Source: Deinococcus cellulosilyticus NBRC 106333 = KACC 11606
GTDB lineage: Bacteria > Deinococcota > Deinococci > Deinococcales > Deinococcaceae
Direction: 5' to 3'
Assembly: GCF_007990775.1 (NCBI RefSeq)
Contig: NZ_BJXB01000017.1
Location: 62,001 to 126,000, forward strand
Length of the DNA stretch: 64,000 nucleotides
The notes beneath the pieces are model-generated. The model was given only the letters and a program-made list of their open reading frames with translations. It was not told where the DNA came from and ran no database searches. Positions 63,218 to 64,000 of this stretch are shown piece by piece. The first letter of the stretch is position 1. The number at the start of each line of letters is the position of its first letter. The translations under genes and the position numbers were made by a program.

Positions 63218-63309
63218 CAGCAAAAAGCGCAGGTCTGCAGGAACACATGTATAGGGGCGGGCCACAAACCTGCCCCTCTCCCATGATGGAATGAACACAG
63301 GAGAAGACC

Positions 63310-64000
63310 ATGGGCAAACCCCGAGTATTTATTGATGGTGAGGCCGGAACCACTGGCCTGCAAATCCGGTCCAGGCTGGAAGGGCGCACCGACCTTGAAC
63401 TGGTCAGCATCGATCCCGCCCTGCGCAAAGACCAGAACGAACGCAGACGGCTGATCAACAGTGCAGATGTGGTGGTCCTTTGCCTCCCCGACGAGGCCTC
63501 AAAAGAAGCTGTGGGCATGCTGGAGAACGACACCACCCGTGTGCTGGATGCCAGCACCGCTTACCGGGTGGCTGAGGGCTGGACTTACGGCTTTCCCGAA
63601 ATGACCCCCTCTCAAAAAGATGAGATTCGCAATGCACGCTTCGTCTCCAATCCAGGGTGTTACTCCACCGGAATGATCGCCCTGGTGCGGCCTCTGGTGG
63701 ATGCGGGCATCCTGCCTGCCAATGCCGCTCTGAGTGTCCAGGGATTCAGTGGGTACAGTGGGGGTGGCCGCCAGCTGGTGGACGCCATGGAAAACCGGGG
63801 CGGGACCCACCCTCTTGCCGGAAAGTTCAAGTCCTATGCCCTGGGCCTGGCCCACAAGCACGTGCCAGAAATGAAGAAGTACGGTGCCCTGCAAACGGCT
63901 CCTCTTTTCACCCCCTCTGTGGGAGCCTGGAGGCAGGGCATGCTGGTGCAGATTCCGCTCCATCTGAGCACCCTTCCAGAAGGCACCACTGGTGAAAAAA
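63310..64000 (+). CDS. argC: N-acetyl-gamma-glutamyl-phosphate reductase, 3' end cut off
   Basis: NADPH-dependent third step of arginine synthesis. The 230 residues present belong to the short type 2 form (usually about 310): KPRVFIDGEAGTTGLQIRSRLEGR (dinucleotide motif, Gly-rich), DVVVLCLPDEAS, the catalytic Cys117 in VSNPGCYSTG, SGYSGGGRQLVDAMEN. AGGAGAAGACC precedes ATG 63310. It is probably in an operon with argF. Confidence 0.94.
   Translation, partial: MGKPRVFIDGEAGTTGLQIRSRLEGRTDLELVSIDPALRKDQNERRRLINSADVVVLCLPDEASKEAVGMLENDTTRVLDASTAYRVAEGWTYGFPEMTPSQKDEIRNARFVSNPGCYSTGMIALVRPLVDAGILPANAALSVQGFSGYSGGGRQLVDAMENRGGTHPLAGKFKSYALGLAHKHVPEMKKYGALQTAPLFTPSVGAWRQGMLVQIPLHLSTLPEGTTGEK

Overview
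The window looks like a chromosomal segment of a Deinococcus, probably one of the lower-GC species. The reasons are an A2-type caa3 oxidase locus with fused subunits I+III, three separate bacillithiol-linked genes, Deinococcus-like protein sequences, and several genes whose -10 box (TANNNT) sits only 6 nt before the start codon, the leaderless arrangement known from Deinococcus. Coding density is high on both strands. I see no prophage, insertion sequence, CRISPR array or rRNA.

Layout. 1-2.1 kb: end of a bacilliredoxin/colicin-immunity fusion, panB, and a CtaM-like (DUF420) oxidase assembly factor. 2.4-9 kb: ctaA-ctaB-ctaC-ctaD-sco plus a small secreted protein, i.e. heme A synthesis and the caa3 terminal oxidase. 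9.3-12.2 kb: an MFS transporter, a YfiT/BstA-like DinB protein and an esterase. 12.3-16.8 kb: an ECF sigma factor, a likely anti-sigma, an RseB-like protein, DUF1800, a Tat-exported DUF1501 and a small CxxCH protein, apparently one operon. 16.9-22.1 kb: tdk with a GNAT gene, an MFS pump, tRNA-Glu, an HD protein, a secreted protein and trxB. 22.6-26.3 kb: rpsA and a WGR/beta-propeller gene pair. 26.4-30.4 kb: murQ divergent from a GntR/UTRA regulator, then nagA and a SIS-domain deaminase; together these convert MurNAc-6-P to GlcNAc-6-P, GlcN-6-P and fructose-6-P. 30.6-42.1 kb: mixed genes including two DUF1990-type genes, mnmA, hsp20, an orphan Imm10-like gene, lysA, mug, a sulfite-oxidase-fold enzyme, DUF4032, and a MerR regulator with its divergent oxidoreductase. 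42.2-49.7 kb: VanW, meaB, a histidine phosphatase, purM, an SDR, a polyprenyl synthase, a TPR protein and an unlisted 40-residue membrane peptide. 49.9-55.1 kb: an excisionase-like gene behind a terminated leader or small RNA, DUF554, plsY, bshB1 and two secreted proteins. 55.2-61.7 kb: thiC-thiE-thiS-thiG-thiO under a TPP riboswitch, and a divergent thiD. 62.3-64 kb: argF and the 5' part of argC.

The most unusual non-coding content is a set of short intergenic arrays built from period-7 words, usually as two inverted arms around a spacer. Several word families (CTGTNNA, CNGTCAG, AANGCAG, GCCGAGG) follow the same plan, and one array is translated inside the N-terminus of a gene. Other regulatory structures that can be read directly are five ATACCA/TGGTAT boxes at 11-bp phase over two divergent promoters that share their -35 region (murQ/gntR), a MerR promoter with a 19-bp spacer over a perfect 8-7-8 dyad, a structured and terminated RNA upstream of trxB, and a terminated leader upstream of the excisionase-like gene.
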